In this document: piece by piece, positions 52,195 through 63,065 of the stretch
Layout: every line of letters starts with the position of its first letter
Position numbering within the stretch: position 1 is the stretch's first letter
DNA from: Anopheles merus
Lineage: Eukaryota > Arthropoda > Insecta > Diptera > Culicidae
Reading direction: 5' to 3'
NCBI RefSeq assembly: GCF_017562075.2
Contig: NW_024427775.1
Location: 1 to 64,000 of the forward strand
DNA: 64,000 nt
Program-made: the position numbers and the translations under genes
Notes under the pieces: model-generated
The model's input: the letters and a program-made list of their open reading frames with translations, nothing else
What the model was told of the DNA's origin: nothing
The model's database searches: none

Positions 52195-52571
52195 GTCATC
52201 AGCTCATCCTCTCTTATCGGTCTAGCATAGCCCTTTTCCAAGTAGTCCTCTAGTATCGCGTTAATTTTCTCCGCAAGGCTCGTATCTCGGCTCATCTTAC
52301 GCTCCAGACACTCCATCCTAGATAGAGCCATTTGACGGTTTTCTGGCATGAAAACGTTGTCGCTCCGCCAGAGTAAGCCCGTGGTGTACCGCCCGTCGAC
52401 GTGTTTTGTGTTGTTTTGCAGAATCGACATCGCACGTTGATCCTCCTTCGACAACAAAGGCTCCTTAGCAGGACCATAACCTTCCACTTCGAAGTACGCT
52501 GCCATCATACGATCTGCCCGTGAGGTCTCTCCTTGGCAATCGCATACGTGGAAGCTAGACTCCGGCTGCAA
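52140..52571 (-). pseudogene. BEL-3 protease-RT connection
   Basis: VEGYGPAKEPLLSKEDQRAM, VDGRYTTGLLWRSDNVFMPE (the GRY-LLW block that precedes BEL RT) and LEDYLEKGYARPIREDEL. It is cut at its 5' side by the CR1-B element, whose 3' tail begins at 52591. Gag and protease of BEL-3 are not seen to the right of CR1-B. Confidence 0.78.
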
Positions 52572-52667
52572 AATGGATGTGTCGTTAGCGTTATTTATTT
52601 ATTTATTTATTTACATAACTGCTGTCTGAAATTGAATTCTTAACAACATACCTATTAACTAAACTTA

Positions 52668-54587
52668 TTAAATATTTGCTCGGAGGATGGATCGGAGGGA
52701 TGGTAAGAAGAGGTGATGGTCAAACATGTGTGCGCAGGAATTAAACAATCTCACAGCACGTAATAAAGGTTCATTTAAACCAACTGAAGTGCGTCGATTT
52801 GGAACAAATAAAGGAGCACGAGGGCGTAAGGAACGAATTGGAACATAGAAATGCAGGGATGAAAGAATGATATGTGAATCCACAGCATTAGATATGAGCG
52901 AGGCAACAAACATTATTTGGGAAATGTGACGGCGTTTCTCCAATGAGTCCAGACCCAACAGCTGGCATCTTTGCTCATAGTCCGGTAGGGTATCTGACGT
53001 GAAGCCGGACATTTTGCTGACAATATACCGAGTAATGATCTCTGCACTCTTTCTATGCGGTCAATCGATGTAAATGAGGTGGGACACCAAACAACAACAC
53101 AGTATTCCAAAATCGGTCTTACTAACGAACAATATAACGCTTTTAAGCACAGAGGGTCGGTTATGCGGATTGAAAAACGTTTTATCATACCGATTGTTTT
53201 ACGAGCCTTATTAACGGTAACGTCAATGTGATCGAGGAATGATAACCTGCTATCGAAAGTTACACCAAGATCTTTTACCGAGAGTACACGATTTATTGCT
53301 ATACCCTCGAAGTTATAAGCAGTCGTAACGGGACAACGTGAACGACTGAAGGACATGACATGACATTTTTCGGGGCATAGAACTAGCTGGTTCGATGAGC
53401 ACCATGATGCAAATCGGTTGAGGATGTTTTGGAGCGATACGCAGTCACCAACAAACGATATAGATTTAAAAATCTTTAGGTCATCTGCATAACAAAGAAA
53501 ACAATCGTGTGGAATGACTGAGTTAACATCGTTAATAAATAAAACGAACAATAAAGGACTCAACACGCTACCTTGAGGCACTCCCGATTTGGATGAAAAG
53601 GATTTGGAAAAACAGGAGTTTAGTTTAACACGAAAAGAGCGATTGCTGAGAAACGAATCAAGCCAACGAATGTGTGAGTCAATGAAACCCATTTTGGATA
53701 GCTTCGCAAGAAGGATAGGGTGGGGAATACGGTCAAAGGCTGCTTTAAAGTCAGTATAAATGATATCAACCTGAGAACCGCTGTCTAAACTAGAGGTGAT
53801 AACGGAAGTCAAGGAAATAAGGTTTGTCAAGGTAGAACGTTTAGGAAAGAAACCGTGTTGCTGAGGTATAATGCAGTTTCTTGCAATAAAGAGGATATGT
53901 GAGTGGACTATAGATTCATATATTTTGGAGCTTGCACAGAGGATGCTGGTTCCACGATAATTGGTAGCGTTTGCACGATTACCTTTCTTAGGGATAGGAG
54001 TAATATGAGCTAATTTCCATGTGTCCGGGAATGAACATGATTTAATGGATATACGGTACAGTTTTAATAGGAGAGAACCGAGCACAGTATTGCATTTCTT
54101 ATATACTGCTGCTGGAATGCCATCTGGACCGGGATTATATGACTGTTTCAGATTTTTTATTGCTTGTAAAACTGTGCTAAGGTGTAAGTTTAGATTACTG
54201 TCATTGATTACATCGGTGGGAGTGTTATGAGTGCTATTAGAGATTGATGCTTTGGTTTTGATTGATTCAGCATACACACTTGAAAAATGTTCAGCTAGAA
54301 GGTTGCAGCAGCCGTCAGTACCGGATGCAGAGAGATTGCCAAGATTCAGATGAGAAGGGATATCATTAGATTTACGACGTTTATCAGCATATCCCCAAAA
54401 GGCTTTAGGATGAATTTTAAACTGTGCTTGCACTCGGTGGACGTAAGATCTAAAGCAAGCCCTGTTATATATGCGATATGCATTAGAGGCGTATTTGAAT
54501 ATGCGCTTATGATGAGGATCTCGCATGTCTTGATAATTACGTAGTGTGCGATTGCGATCTCTTTTGAGGGAGCGGAGTGTAGAGTCA
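52668..54587 (-). pseudogene. CR1-B reverse transcriptase
   Basis: Continues the endonuclease frame after a TAG. Landmarks: LKQSYNPGPDGIPAAVYKKC, LAHITPIPKKGNRANATNYR, QHGFFPKRSTLTNLISLTSV, DIIYTDFKAAFDRIPHPILL (Asp), SGVPQGSVLSPLLFVLFIND, the catalytic CYADDLKIFKSI (about 53490) and VSVKDLGVTFDSRLSFLDH-type thumb. The C-terminal tail, after a frameshift near 52960, has SLEKRRHISQIMFVASLISN and LRPRAPLFVPNRR to the stop at 52668. All RT boxes are present. Confidence 0.88.
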
Positions 54588-54589
54588 GA

Positions 54590-55519
54590 CTAGGGAGGGG
54601 AGTTGTTAGGTTTATAGGTAGGACAGCAGGAGGGGAAAGCCGAGATAATATTAGCATTAAAAGCAGTAACCGCATCATTTATTGAAATATCTGTATCTAA
54701 GAACGACCAGTTAATATTCGAAAGCATAGCTGAAAGTTTAGAGTAATCCATTTTTTTAAAGTTATATCTACGAATATTTGACGATACTGAGCGCGGAGCC
54801 TTTTGAATATTTGCAGAGAGAGAGAATTCTAAAGCTGGATGATAATCATCTGGTCTAAGTAAAGGTGCTACAGCCGATAGCACCTGAGAGTTTATATCAA
54901 CTGCGCTCTCATTAACAAAAATTAGATCTAATTGACGTCCCAGACTGTTTTTGATCCCTGAGATTTGACGGAGACTACACTCTGTTATTATGTCGCAAAA
55001 TACAATATGTTGAGCGTTGCTTGATGAGTGTGCATTACTTGAAACATAATAGTTTTCAATGGGCGTCCAAACAATAGAAGGCATATTGAAATCACCTAAC
55101 AATAACATTGAATCGTTTCTTTTTAGGCGGTGTTGAACCGCATCAATACTATCGCTAAGGCTATTTAACAATGCGTTATTTGCTATCATACCTGGCGGGA
55201 TATAAATGCCGCCTATAAATAGAGATACTCTCTGCATCCTAATCTTTACCCAAACCATCTCAATGTTGGCTGGAGATGAAATCAATTCGGTGATCAGATC
55301 CGTTGCACATGCAATTAGTACACCACCACCACGAGAGTATGCGCTGTTATTAGGAGAGCGATCGCAACGGTAAATGTTGTATTTGTTACCCGAGAAGAGC
55401 GAAGACGGTATTTGTTCGTTTAGCCACGTTTCGGTAAAAACAATGACGTCATAGATGTGATCGTTACGTGCTTCTATAATCACCGCAAAGCCTCCACCGT
55501 CCATCGGATTTTTTAACAT
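54590..55519 (-). pseudogene. CR1-B AP endonuclease
   Basis: YDVIVFTETWLNEQIPSSLF (catalytic Glu), YSRGGGVLIACATDL, SLFIGGIYIPPG, MLLLGDFNMPSIVWTPI (Asp and Asn), QLDLIFVN and RPDDYHPALEFSLS (Asp-His region changed from SDH to DDYH). It nicks target DNA in target-primed reverse transcription. The start is slightly truncated. It ends at a single TAG before the RT. Confidence 0.85.
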
Positions 55520-55894
55520 GTGTAAAAGACTGACCCAGCTACTTTTGAATGGTTGACATATTCCTTGCTAGACGAGGAACATAAACTCAGCCTTTGCTTC
55601 GAGAAACTTATCTGGACACAATCAACGTGGACGATAAAATACCGGAGGACCATTGGTGATGATTTGGTGCATAATTGGCGCTTGTGTTGGTTTGTGATTG
55701 TTATTGTAAATGGTGATTCTTTTAAATTCGTTCATTATCTATGCAAATGGGCCCTTTGTATCGTACGTATTAATGCTTGGTGTAAATACTGTAGTACTAA
55801 ATCTAAATCTTAATACTAATACTAAATCTAAATACTAAACCTTAATCAAATGAAGTACTGTATATGCTTATTTTGTAATTGATATTTTTTAAAG
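55520..55894 (+). other. putative host intron end with splice acceptor
   Basis: Low-complexity AT-rich sequence between CR1-B and the homeobox exon. It contains ACTAAATCTAAAT-type repeats at 55795-55840 and ends in a pyrimidine run and AG (TTTTTTAAAG, 55885-55894). An in-frame TGA at 55880-55882 shows the coding frame does not extend left of the acceptor. Confidence 0.6.
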
Positions 55895-56095
55895 GTAAAA
55901 GTGTGGTTTCAAAATCGTCGAATGAAGTGGCGACACCTTGTAAAACATGCGTCAACAGTCTCATCATCCCAGAACACTCTCGATCAAGCTTCACAGTCAA
56001 TATCGCCGTCATCCATGAGTTTAGATATGACAGAAATGTTTAAATTTAATTGTGACGATGACAAAGAAGCCGAAGACGACATTATAATAGATTAA
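55895..56095 (+). CDS. terminal exon of an HLX/H2.0-class homeobox gene
   Basis: Homeodomain transcription factor, C-terminal exon. It encodes VKVWFQNRRMKWRH, which is homeodomain residues 45-58: recognition helix with W48, F49, Q50, N51 and R53. A 50-residue tail rich in Ser follows, then an acidic end (CDDDKEAEDDIIID), stop at 56093-56095. The exon opens at residue 45, the position of a classic homeobox intron (44/45), right after an AG. M54 and H58 (RRMKWRH) are typical of HLX/H2.0; DBX proteins have N at 58. Drosophila H2.0 also ends in an acidic tail, as I recall. Homeodomain residues 1-44 must be in an upstream exon, which is not in the 55 kb to the left. No stop or frameshift is visible. 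It could be a functional exon, or a stranded copy of one. High-confidence homeobox, moderate-confidence class. Confidence 0.8.
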   Translation, partial: VKVWFQNRRMKWRHLVKHASTVSSSQNTLDQASQSISPSSMSLDMTEMFKFNCDDDKEAEDDIIID

Positions 56096-56636
56096 GTTTC
56101 CTCAATTGTATTTAAAAATATGTTATATACGACTTGTAAAATTTATTTTAGTTAGCTTTTCTTTCACTAACATTTTTTATTTTTTGCTTCGCGGTTCTAT
56201 AGCATTGCGCACTGGCGCATGAATAAGAGAAGGAATATATTGAGTTGATCGTTAGCATACAATTCACTTATATAGACTCGTATTTACTCATATATAAATA
56301 AATCCACGAATACAAAATTCTCGTCTTACTATGTTAGCGTTCAAATTCGTCCGAACAGACTTGATCATTGTTTATGAAACTTTACTAATATGATACATAC
56401 TTATGAAAATAGGTTTGTAACTTTTTGTCGTATCTGGAAACTGTTAAATTTTTAATTAATTACAATTTTCAAAATTTTATAGACACAGCGCTTCAGAATA
56501 TAAGTGAAAATGAGTATCAGGACGTAAGTCGCCGCTACGAATGGATTCAATGATGCCAGAAATGTGATGTAAACAGGAAAGATCTGCGAGCAAAGCTTAA
56601 TCCTAAACACCATAAAATTATAATTTTGTTAATTTA
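56096..56636 (+). other. homeobox gene 3' UTR and flank, poly(A) signal at 56297-56302
   Basis: AT-rich. AATAAA at 56297-56302 is the first canonical poly(A) signal after the stop, giving a 3' UTR of about 200-230 nt. The rest to 56636 shows no repeat or gene that I recognise, unlike the rest of the window. Confidence 0.5.
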
Positions 56637-57290
56637 TGGTTATGTTTGTTTATTTGTTTATCGAAGGACAGTAATGCTCTCTCGATCATTCTCATTCTAG
56701 CAATGTTTTACAGTGAATGTTTAACAATGGATTACAATAACATACAACATAAATATGTGCACTATGGAACAGAATTTAATACAGAAACACGATCATTTAA
56801 CTCAGTTGGCAAAATCCTCGGCTCAAAAGCATCGCTGACGGCGTTGAAAGCATGGCACATGAGAAGGAGCGGGTCAGAGGAGCCAAATTGAGTTCTACGG
56901 TCGTCGAGGGCCAACATTGCCCGAGTCCGGAGCGGCTTGGCAGGAACATACAGGTTGATGGCAGCCAGTAGTGACGGAGAGTCAATACGACCGTCGAGAA
57001 GTTCCATGATGAACGACAACCTGGCTTTTCGTATTCGCTCTCTTAGGGTGGGTAACCCGAGTACCAAACATATAGTCCGGTAATCTAGCCTTTGGTTCCA
57101 TGAGCGAAGTACAAAACGTGTAATTTTGCGCTGGATTGATTCAAATCGTGATAACGGACGCGCTGCAGTTGGCCACCATACAATATTTACATACTCCATC
57201 AACGACCGGATAAGTGAACAATAGAGCGCCTTGGTGCATGGTATATCGTTACCCAAATAGCCAAATCATGATAACAGACTCATATCAGAA
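56637..57290 (-). mobile_element. 5'-truncated CR1 (CR1-C)
   Basis: RT C-terminus: ALYCSLIRSLMEYVNIVWWP, RFESIQRKITRFVLRSWNQR, LGLPTLRERIRKARLSFIME and DSPSLLAAINLYVPAKPLRT. Stop at 56762. The 3' tail is CAAATAAACAAAC-like at 56637-56661. Open for 164 codons, so a relatively young fragment. Confidence 0.82.
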
Positions 57291-58095
57291 CCGATTTACG
57301 ACATCTTATATAGTGACTTAAAGATATACTTATAGCAGTAATTATAACCCGCTATGCAAAGCGGCGGAAGAAATCAAAGCGTTCGGAGAATTTTATCATG
57401 CCTTCTTTTTCTCTCCAACGGCGAATTTGTCAAGCAGCTCGTCGAGCTACCCGTCCCTGGCTCCGACTTATACCCCTAGCCTGAGCGCGCTGCGGAAGGT
57501 TTGGATGTGTTGGTGCGTCAGACGGCCAATCGCTGTCAGCCGTCGTCCATGCTTTTTCCCTCCATAGCGCTATCTCTTTCTCGCATGTGGTCAATGTTCG
57601 CGAGCTGTTATGGCGCTTAAAAAAAGCCGTTAACAAACATTGCGGCGATGAAGTTGTATGCTCACCAATCAAACCAAAATAGCGCAATAAGTTCAATTGC
57701 TGCAATGTAAAAATGACTAAGGAATCGTTAGCTCACGCTGGGGGGTTTGCTGTGCAACGCGCAGAACCCTTATTCGCATTAACACGTTCAGTCCGAAACT
57801 GATTTTCATCAACATTCAGTTCCGCCGGCATCTAGAACGCAAGCTGATTGTGAAACCGATATACTGGAAAGTTCACTGGCAGTCCCTGGGGCCTGCCATC
57901 GAACTCAACGAGTTAAGCATTAAGCATAACTTTGTTACAGTAAGCTTTTTTGCTTTCGTATGGTGTAGATTACACAGATATGCTGAGCCGTCTGCGCAAG
58001 GGTGTGAGTGTGCGTGTTTGTGCAGCACGTTCACCAAATGTGTTTTTATCCGGAATGTTATGATCGATCGGTCAAAGAAAGGAAGGTGTTCATGA
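57291..58095. other. unassigned
   Basis: No element or gene recognised. A 91-codon minus-strand frame at 57430-57705 (start MQQLNLLRYFGLIGEHTTSS) has no family features, and its Arg-rich end is of low information. Confidence 0.3.
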
Positions 58096-58375
58096 CAGTG
58101 GCGGATTAGGGGGATCGGGGGCCTTAGGCGGAAAGACGAGTTGATGCCCCTGTAAATGTTAGCTGATGACCGCGAGGACGGGGTATTGGCACACTATACT
58201 TACATTGCCGGCGTGGAGGGGTGGGAGGGGGCATTCATGGGACCCCTAAAAAATTTTTTTTTGCCGGCATGGAGGAAGAGGGTGGATGGAGGGTGCAAAT
58301 GTTTCTCCAGCCACGGTGCCTCAACGACCATTTTTCCGGGGTCCTTGTCGCTAATACTCTGTCCGCTTGTAACAC
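58096..58375 (+). mobile_element. hAT-like short repeat, truncated copy d
   Basis: Starts CAGTGGCGGATTAGG and shares CTTAGGCGG, AAGACGAGTTGA and CTTGTCGCTA..ACTCTGTCC with copies b and c. The right terminus is missing; it ends where CR1-D begins. Confidence 0.55.
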
Positions 58376-58384
58376 CATTACCGG

Positions 58385-60363
58385 AGATGAAGAGTTTTGC
58401 AATGCATTTGCCTCATCTTCTCTTCTGTGTACACCAACAATTCCTCGGTACCGTCTAACTCAACATCGGCTTTATCCTTCATAGATGATGAGGTTAATTT
58501 ATGCACACCACTAATCAACGATGATGAGGTGGAATCTGCTATTTCGTTGTTGAAGCCTTCCTACGCACCTGGGCCTGACAATATTCCCAGCGCAATTCTC
58601 ATTAACTGCAAGGCTGCTCTCATTCCCATACTGACTAAACTATTCAACGAATCCTTGCAATCGAAATGCTTCTCGCGTCTTTGGAAATCATCATGGATGT
58701 TTCCTGTTTATAAAAAATTTGACAAAACTAATGTGTGCAATTATAGAGGAATTTCAATGTTATGTGCGTGCAGTAAACTGTTTGAAAAGATGATGTCTCG
58801 TCATATGCTCCAAGCCTTTTCACCATTAATTTCTAATGTTCAACATGGCTTTATGCCGAAACGATCGATTGAGACCAATCTAATATACTTACTTAACTTT
58901 TGCCACTCCTATATTGACAAGGGCTTAAAGGTTGACGTCATTTATACTGACTTCTGCGCTGTTTTTGACAAGGTCAACCACTTTCTATTGCTATCTAAAT
59001 TATCAAAGTATGGTGTTCACACAAATGTTGTTGAGTGGTTAAGAAGTTATTTAACTGATCGTTGCATTAACGTTAAGATAGGAACTAGTTTATCTGCCAC
59101 ATTCCATAATGTATCTGGTGTTCCCCAAGGGAGTATATTAGGACCTTTACTATTTATTATTTATTAACGATGTCGTGTTTGCTATTCCTCATTTTAAATT
59201 GTTATTATTATTATTAATTAATCTTCAACGGGCCGTATGGCCTAATTAAGATGTAACAGTTCAATAAAAAAAAACAAATACATAGCAAAAACAAGATTTG
59301 GATCGCAATTCACTGCGGCCACGGCAAAAGCCGGAGATGTTCCTTGAAGCACTGAGTTGAGATGTCGAAGTCGAAGCAATCCGAGACAGTGTTGAAGACA
59401 GCCGACATGCGGAACATAGGGTCAGACCGACCAGCACTGGAACGGGTTGAGCGAGCCGTAGAGTGTCTTTAGACCTAAGTGTTCGGGATGGTATGGTATT
59501 ATATGTATTATACGATCTAAAAATGTTCCTACCTGTTAAATATTCTGACGACTGTGAAATGTTACAAGACTCGTTAAACTATTTTTCTGCATGGTGTTTT
59601 AATAATGAAATGTTACTTAATGTTAGCAAATGTAGTTGTATAACATTCTCAAAGAAAAAAAAATCCTATATTTTATAACTACAAAATCAATGAAGACAGC
59701 GTTCCACATTTTTCTCAGGTTCGGGACTTATTTAAACAGTAAGCTTAGTTTATCTAGCCATTATCAAACTATCGTCACTAAAGCTCTTAAACTGTTAGGA
59801 TGTGTCTTACGTGTCTCAGCCAACTTTAAAGATCCTTTCAGTTTAAAACATTATATTGTTCTTTAGTCCGTCCCATCCTGGAATTTGCCAGTGTAGTTTG
59901 GTGTCTCCATCAGATCACATACATAGATAAAATTGAAAAAAAAATCAGAAAAAATCACACGTGTTATGTTTCATCGTCTTCCCTGGTCAAACCAAATTTT
60001 ACGTCCTTCGTATAATGTTCGGTGTTTATTATTTGACTTAGAGACTTTACAGCATAGGAGAACTACTGCTCAGATAACTTGATCGCGCAAATACCTACGT
60101 TGTGTTATATTTTTATGAAAAGCAGAACACGCTTTCACAATTTTACAAAACTTTATTATAACGCGCGCTGTCGAGAGCCGTTCTTCTTCTGTTCGTGGTC
60201 GTTACAAGATGAATATCATTATGGCAGCTTATTCCCGCGATCTAATTCCCTACCAATACACACAAAAAACAGCACCTGTCAATCGTTTCGTTTATCGGTG
60301 AACGCATATACAAATAACGCAAGTGAAATATTTCGCTCGGAACTATGGCATTTAAAAACATGA
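58385..60363 (+). pseudogene. CR1-D reverse transcriptase
   Basis: SLLKPSYAPGPDNIPSAILI, FPVYKKFDKTNVCNYRGISM, VQHGFMPKRSIETNLIYLLN, DVIYTDFCAVFDKVNHFLLL (palm Asp), VSGVPQGSILGPLLFIIYIN and, after the nested insertion, YxDDLKMFLPVKYSDD (the catalytic box is split at its first residues by the insertion, 59204 and 59500). Then NNEMLLNVSKCSCITF, a thumb region and LRPSYNVRCLLFDLETLQHR at about 60000-60050, ending at 60363. Several stops after 59680. Confidence 0.8.
59205..59499 (-). mobile_element. CR1 3' fragment nested in CR1-D (CR1-E)
   Basis: Minus strand: SAGRSDPMFRMSAVFNTVSD, then DFDISTQCFKEHLRLLPWPQ, the C-terminal end of a CR1 RT. The 3' end is an (AAT)n stretch at 59203-59222. It lies inside the CR1-D RT active-site region. 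Confidence 0.65.
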
Positions 60364-60390
60364 AACGTAAACATACTCCCCGCCTTGATG

Positions 60391-60560
60391 GACATCAACA
60401 GCAAAACAATAACAAACTTTCACCTGTCAAGGCGGCTCCGCTTCTAATAAACATGTGCTTTCCACTCAACGTTCTCTAAACTGTGTGATTACTAGTGGGT
60501 AAACGCAAATTTTCGTAATCGGACGCTATCGTTCCCTTGGCGGTACGCAACGTTACAACT
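60391..60560 (-). other. 3' flank of BEL-4
   Basis: Non-coding. Short inverted repeat CCGCCTTGA (about 60379) and TCAAGGCGG (about 60428). It may include the BEL-4 3' end, but no LTR pair is available to test this. Confidence 0.3.
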
Positions 60561-61615
60561 CGTACAAGTCCGTCCAGTCCGGGTGAGTATCAGTTATACG
60601 CGCTAACGGCCAACGTGTGGTAGGGAGTAGCTCGTCGACCACAATCACCATCCTTCCAGGCTGGATGTCATCAGCTCGTGCGTTCGATCGCGGGACCTTG
60701 CTTTCATTTCCTGAGATACTCCTTCTGCCAGTGCTTCCAAAACTTCTGCACTAGTAGTTGAAGCTTCTGCAGGTGCTCGTAAGTGTTCATAGGTACGTGT
60801 TGGAAATCGGGATCTGGCAAGCAACCATGGACGTGCCTATTAAAAAATGAGACGGGGTTAGTGCAGCTAAATCATTAGGATCATCAGATACCGGCAATAG
60901 AGGACGAGAATTCATAGCATCAGCTCGATCTGATGCAACACCGTGTAGTAGCCCTCGAAGGAAAGGCGTGTGCTCCCAAGGTGACGAAACAGATGACGTT
61001 TTTGCTGTCTTCACGGCAGCCTCCCAGAGACCGCCAAAGTGTGGTGCTCGGGGTGGTATCATGTGCCATCGGATACCTTGCTCAGCACATGATTTTGCGA
61101 TGGCGCCCATCTCGGCCTCATTGGACAGCCGCTCGAAAACTCCTTCAATTCGTTCCTAGCTCCTTCAAGTTCTTCCCTTGTCTGAGTGCAAATGCTCTGG
61201 TAAGCCTCTCCTTGCACAGAATCTTCTTAGGGCAGCTAAAAAACCCTTGCGTGGACAAATCACCAACAAGTTCCAAATGGACTGCCTTTGTAGCAAAGCA
61301 GACAAACACGCACAGGTACGCCTTCAACGATGCGGCACGACGATGTACTGGTTTCAAGTAGAACGGTCCAGCATAATCAACCCCAGTAACTGCAAATGGT
61401 CGACTCGGCTGCACTCTTCCGGATGGCAGCTGACCAGATTGCTGCTCCACAAGTGCAGGTTGGTAACGATTGCATCGATAACAGCTTCTCACAACGCTTT
61501 TGACAAGCATTCGTCCATTCATCGACCAAAACTCCTCACGGATGTGTGAAAGTAATACACGACCTCCAGCATGCAGCAATACACGATACTCATGTTCAGC
61601 AATCAAACGAGCCAA
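60561..61615 (-). pseudogene. BEL-4 integrase
   Basis: HEYRVLLHAGGRVLLSHIRE, SVVRSCYRCNRYQPALVEQQ (zinc Cys pair), VTGVDYAGPFYLKPVHRRAA (Asp), then a frameshift and loss around the second Asp (61190-61110). IPPRAPHFGGLWEAAVKTAK (Glu), NSRPLLPVSDDPNDLAALTP and HFLIGTS follow. The end domain (about 60720-60565) reads RMVIVVDELLPTTRWPLARI and HPGLDGLVRVVTLRTAKG. Three or more breaks. Confidence 0.8.
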
Positions 61616-61699
61616 CGGGTGATGTTTTGGGAGAACCGCAGGATGCCTGGTTTGGAAGGGCAGTTGCGCAAAGTTTAGCCTACCGCCTACTCGGATGAT

Positions 61700-62280
61700 T
61701 TCCTTTTCGTCAGGAACGGGGTAAGTCGATTTAAAACCGAACGTTTTCTCACTTGCTTTCGTTCTTTTAGATCCCGTAATTCTTCGGCGAATACTTCACG
61801 CTGCGCAAGACGGACTAAAACATTGACATTGAAGGCCCATGTTTCCACAATCGACTCTCGTTAAAATCAGCAACTGACATACCACGAGATAATCAATCTG
61901 TTTCTCAATTCCAGCAACGTGTTTCCATTTGCATCCGGCGAAAATGCTGTATCTCGGAAACTCTATTGGCATGTATTGGTCTATTGGTCTTCCATGTATT
62001 CGGTGGCAGCTTGAACCAATTCAGACAAATTGACGAATCGGTCCAAAACCACGATCCATCTATCCTCATGTCGATAGCACGCTTAATGCGGTTATGTAAG
62101 TGCGCAGCAAGGACGCAGGCACACAGCTCAAGTCGAGCGATGGATAACCGCTTCAGTGGCGCTACTTTGCTCTTCGATGCCAGTAGCACAACACGAACAA
62201 CTCCAGCTTCCTCCGATCGCACATAAGTACATGCTCCGTACGCAGCGATGGACGCATCAGCAAACGTGTGCTTGAGGTTG
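61700..62280 (-). pseudogene. BEL-4 RNase H
   Basis: ASIAAYGACTYVRSEEAG at 62260-62200 (start of RNase H), SIARLELCACVLAAHLHNRI (Glu), SWFWTDSSICLNWF (Asp), then a frameshift and the linker to the integrase. Confidence 0.7.
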
Positions 62281-63065
62281 TTCCATTTTGGTTACATTAG
62301 GAAGCAACACATAGCGATCCATGCTACAATTGGTCAAAAGAATACCTCGCGTTGAAACTGCTTCCATTTAGCAACAATACAATCAGGCAAAGGATCGTCC
62401 CAATCGCACGAAGAAACCCACATCTCCAGCATGATGATTTTGGCGCGAATGATAATTGGAGCCATCATTCTAAAGGGTCATACATTTTAGCTATAGTGGA
62501 AAGTACTGACCGTTTTGTTGCGACTGCACTGTCTGGTTGTATCATGCAATCAAATTGCAACACATCTTCTTGAGGCTGCCAGCTGATGCCAAGGGTTTTC
62601 ACCGTCTCATGCGTAGCGAAACACAACGATCATTTTGTACCGATCTGAGAATCATCCAAACCCTCAAGCACCTCAGTTCCATTTTGGTTACATTAGGAAG
62701 CAACACATAGCGATCCATGCTACAATTGGTCAAAGAAGATACTCGCGTTGAAACTGCTTCCATTTGCAACAATACAATCAGGCAAAGGATCGTCCCAATC
62801 GCACGAAGAAACCCACATCTCCAGCATGATGATTTTGGCGCGAATGATAATTGGAGCTCATTCCAAAGGGTCATACATTTTAGCTATAGTGGAAAGTACT
62901 GACCGTTTTGTTGCGACTGCACTGTCTGGTTGTATCATGCAATCAAATTGCAACACATCTTCTTGAGGCTGCCAGTTGATGCCAAGGGTTTTCACCGTCT
63001 CATGTTAGCGAAACACAACGATCATTTTGTACCGATCTGAGAATCATCCAACCTCAAGCACCTCT
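62281..63065. repeat. 396-bp tandem duplication within BEL-4 pol
   Basis: Unit 1 is 62281-62676 and unit 2 is 62677 to about 63065. Both begin TTCCATTTTGGTTACATTAG and include CGATCCATGCTACAATTGGT and ATCGTCCCAATCGCACGAAG. The units differ by a dozen or so substitutions and 1-3 bp indels. The duplicated part encodes the RT-RNase H connection. Confidence 0.92.

Larger units (their letters stand above)
52591..55519 (-). mobile_element. nearly full-length CR1 element (CR1-B)
   Basis: Minus strand, endonuclease plus RT, with 3' tail (AAAT)n at 52591-52613. Only one stop (54588-54590) and one frameshift (near 52960) separate it from an open ORF2. ORF1 and the 5' end are missing. Confidence 0.85.
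58376..60390 (+). mobile_element. CR1-type element, decayed (CR1-D)
   Basis: Plus strand, RT region only. It is interrupted by a CR1 fragment of opposite orientation at 59205-59499. Confidence 0.78.

Noticed and set aside
56646..56891. 81-codon plus-strand frame next to the homeobox exon as an additional host exon
   Set aside because: It overlaps the 3' end of CR1-C in antisense and has no splice context or homology.
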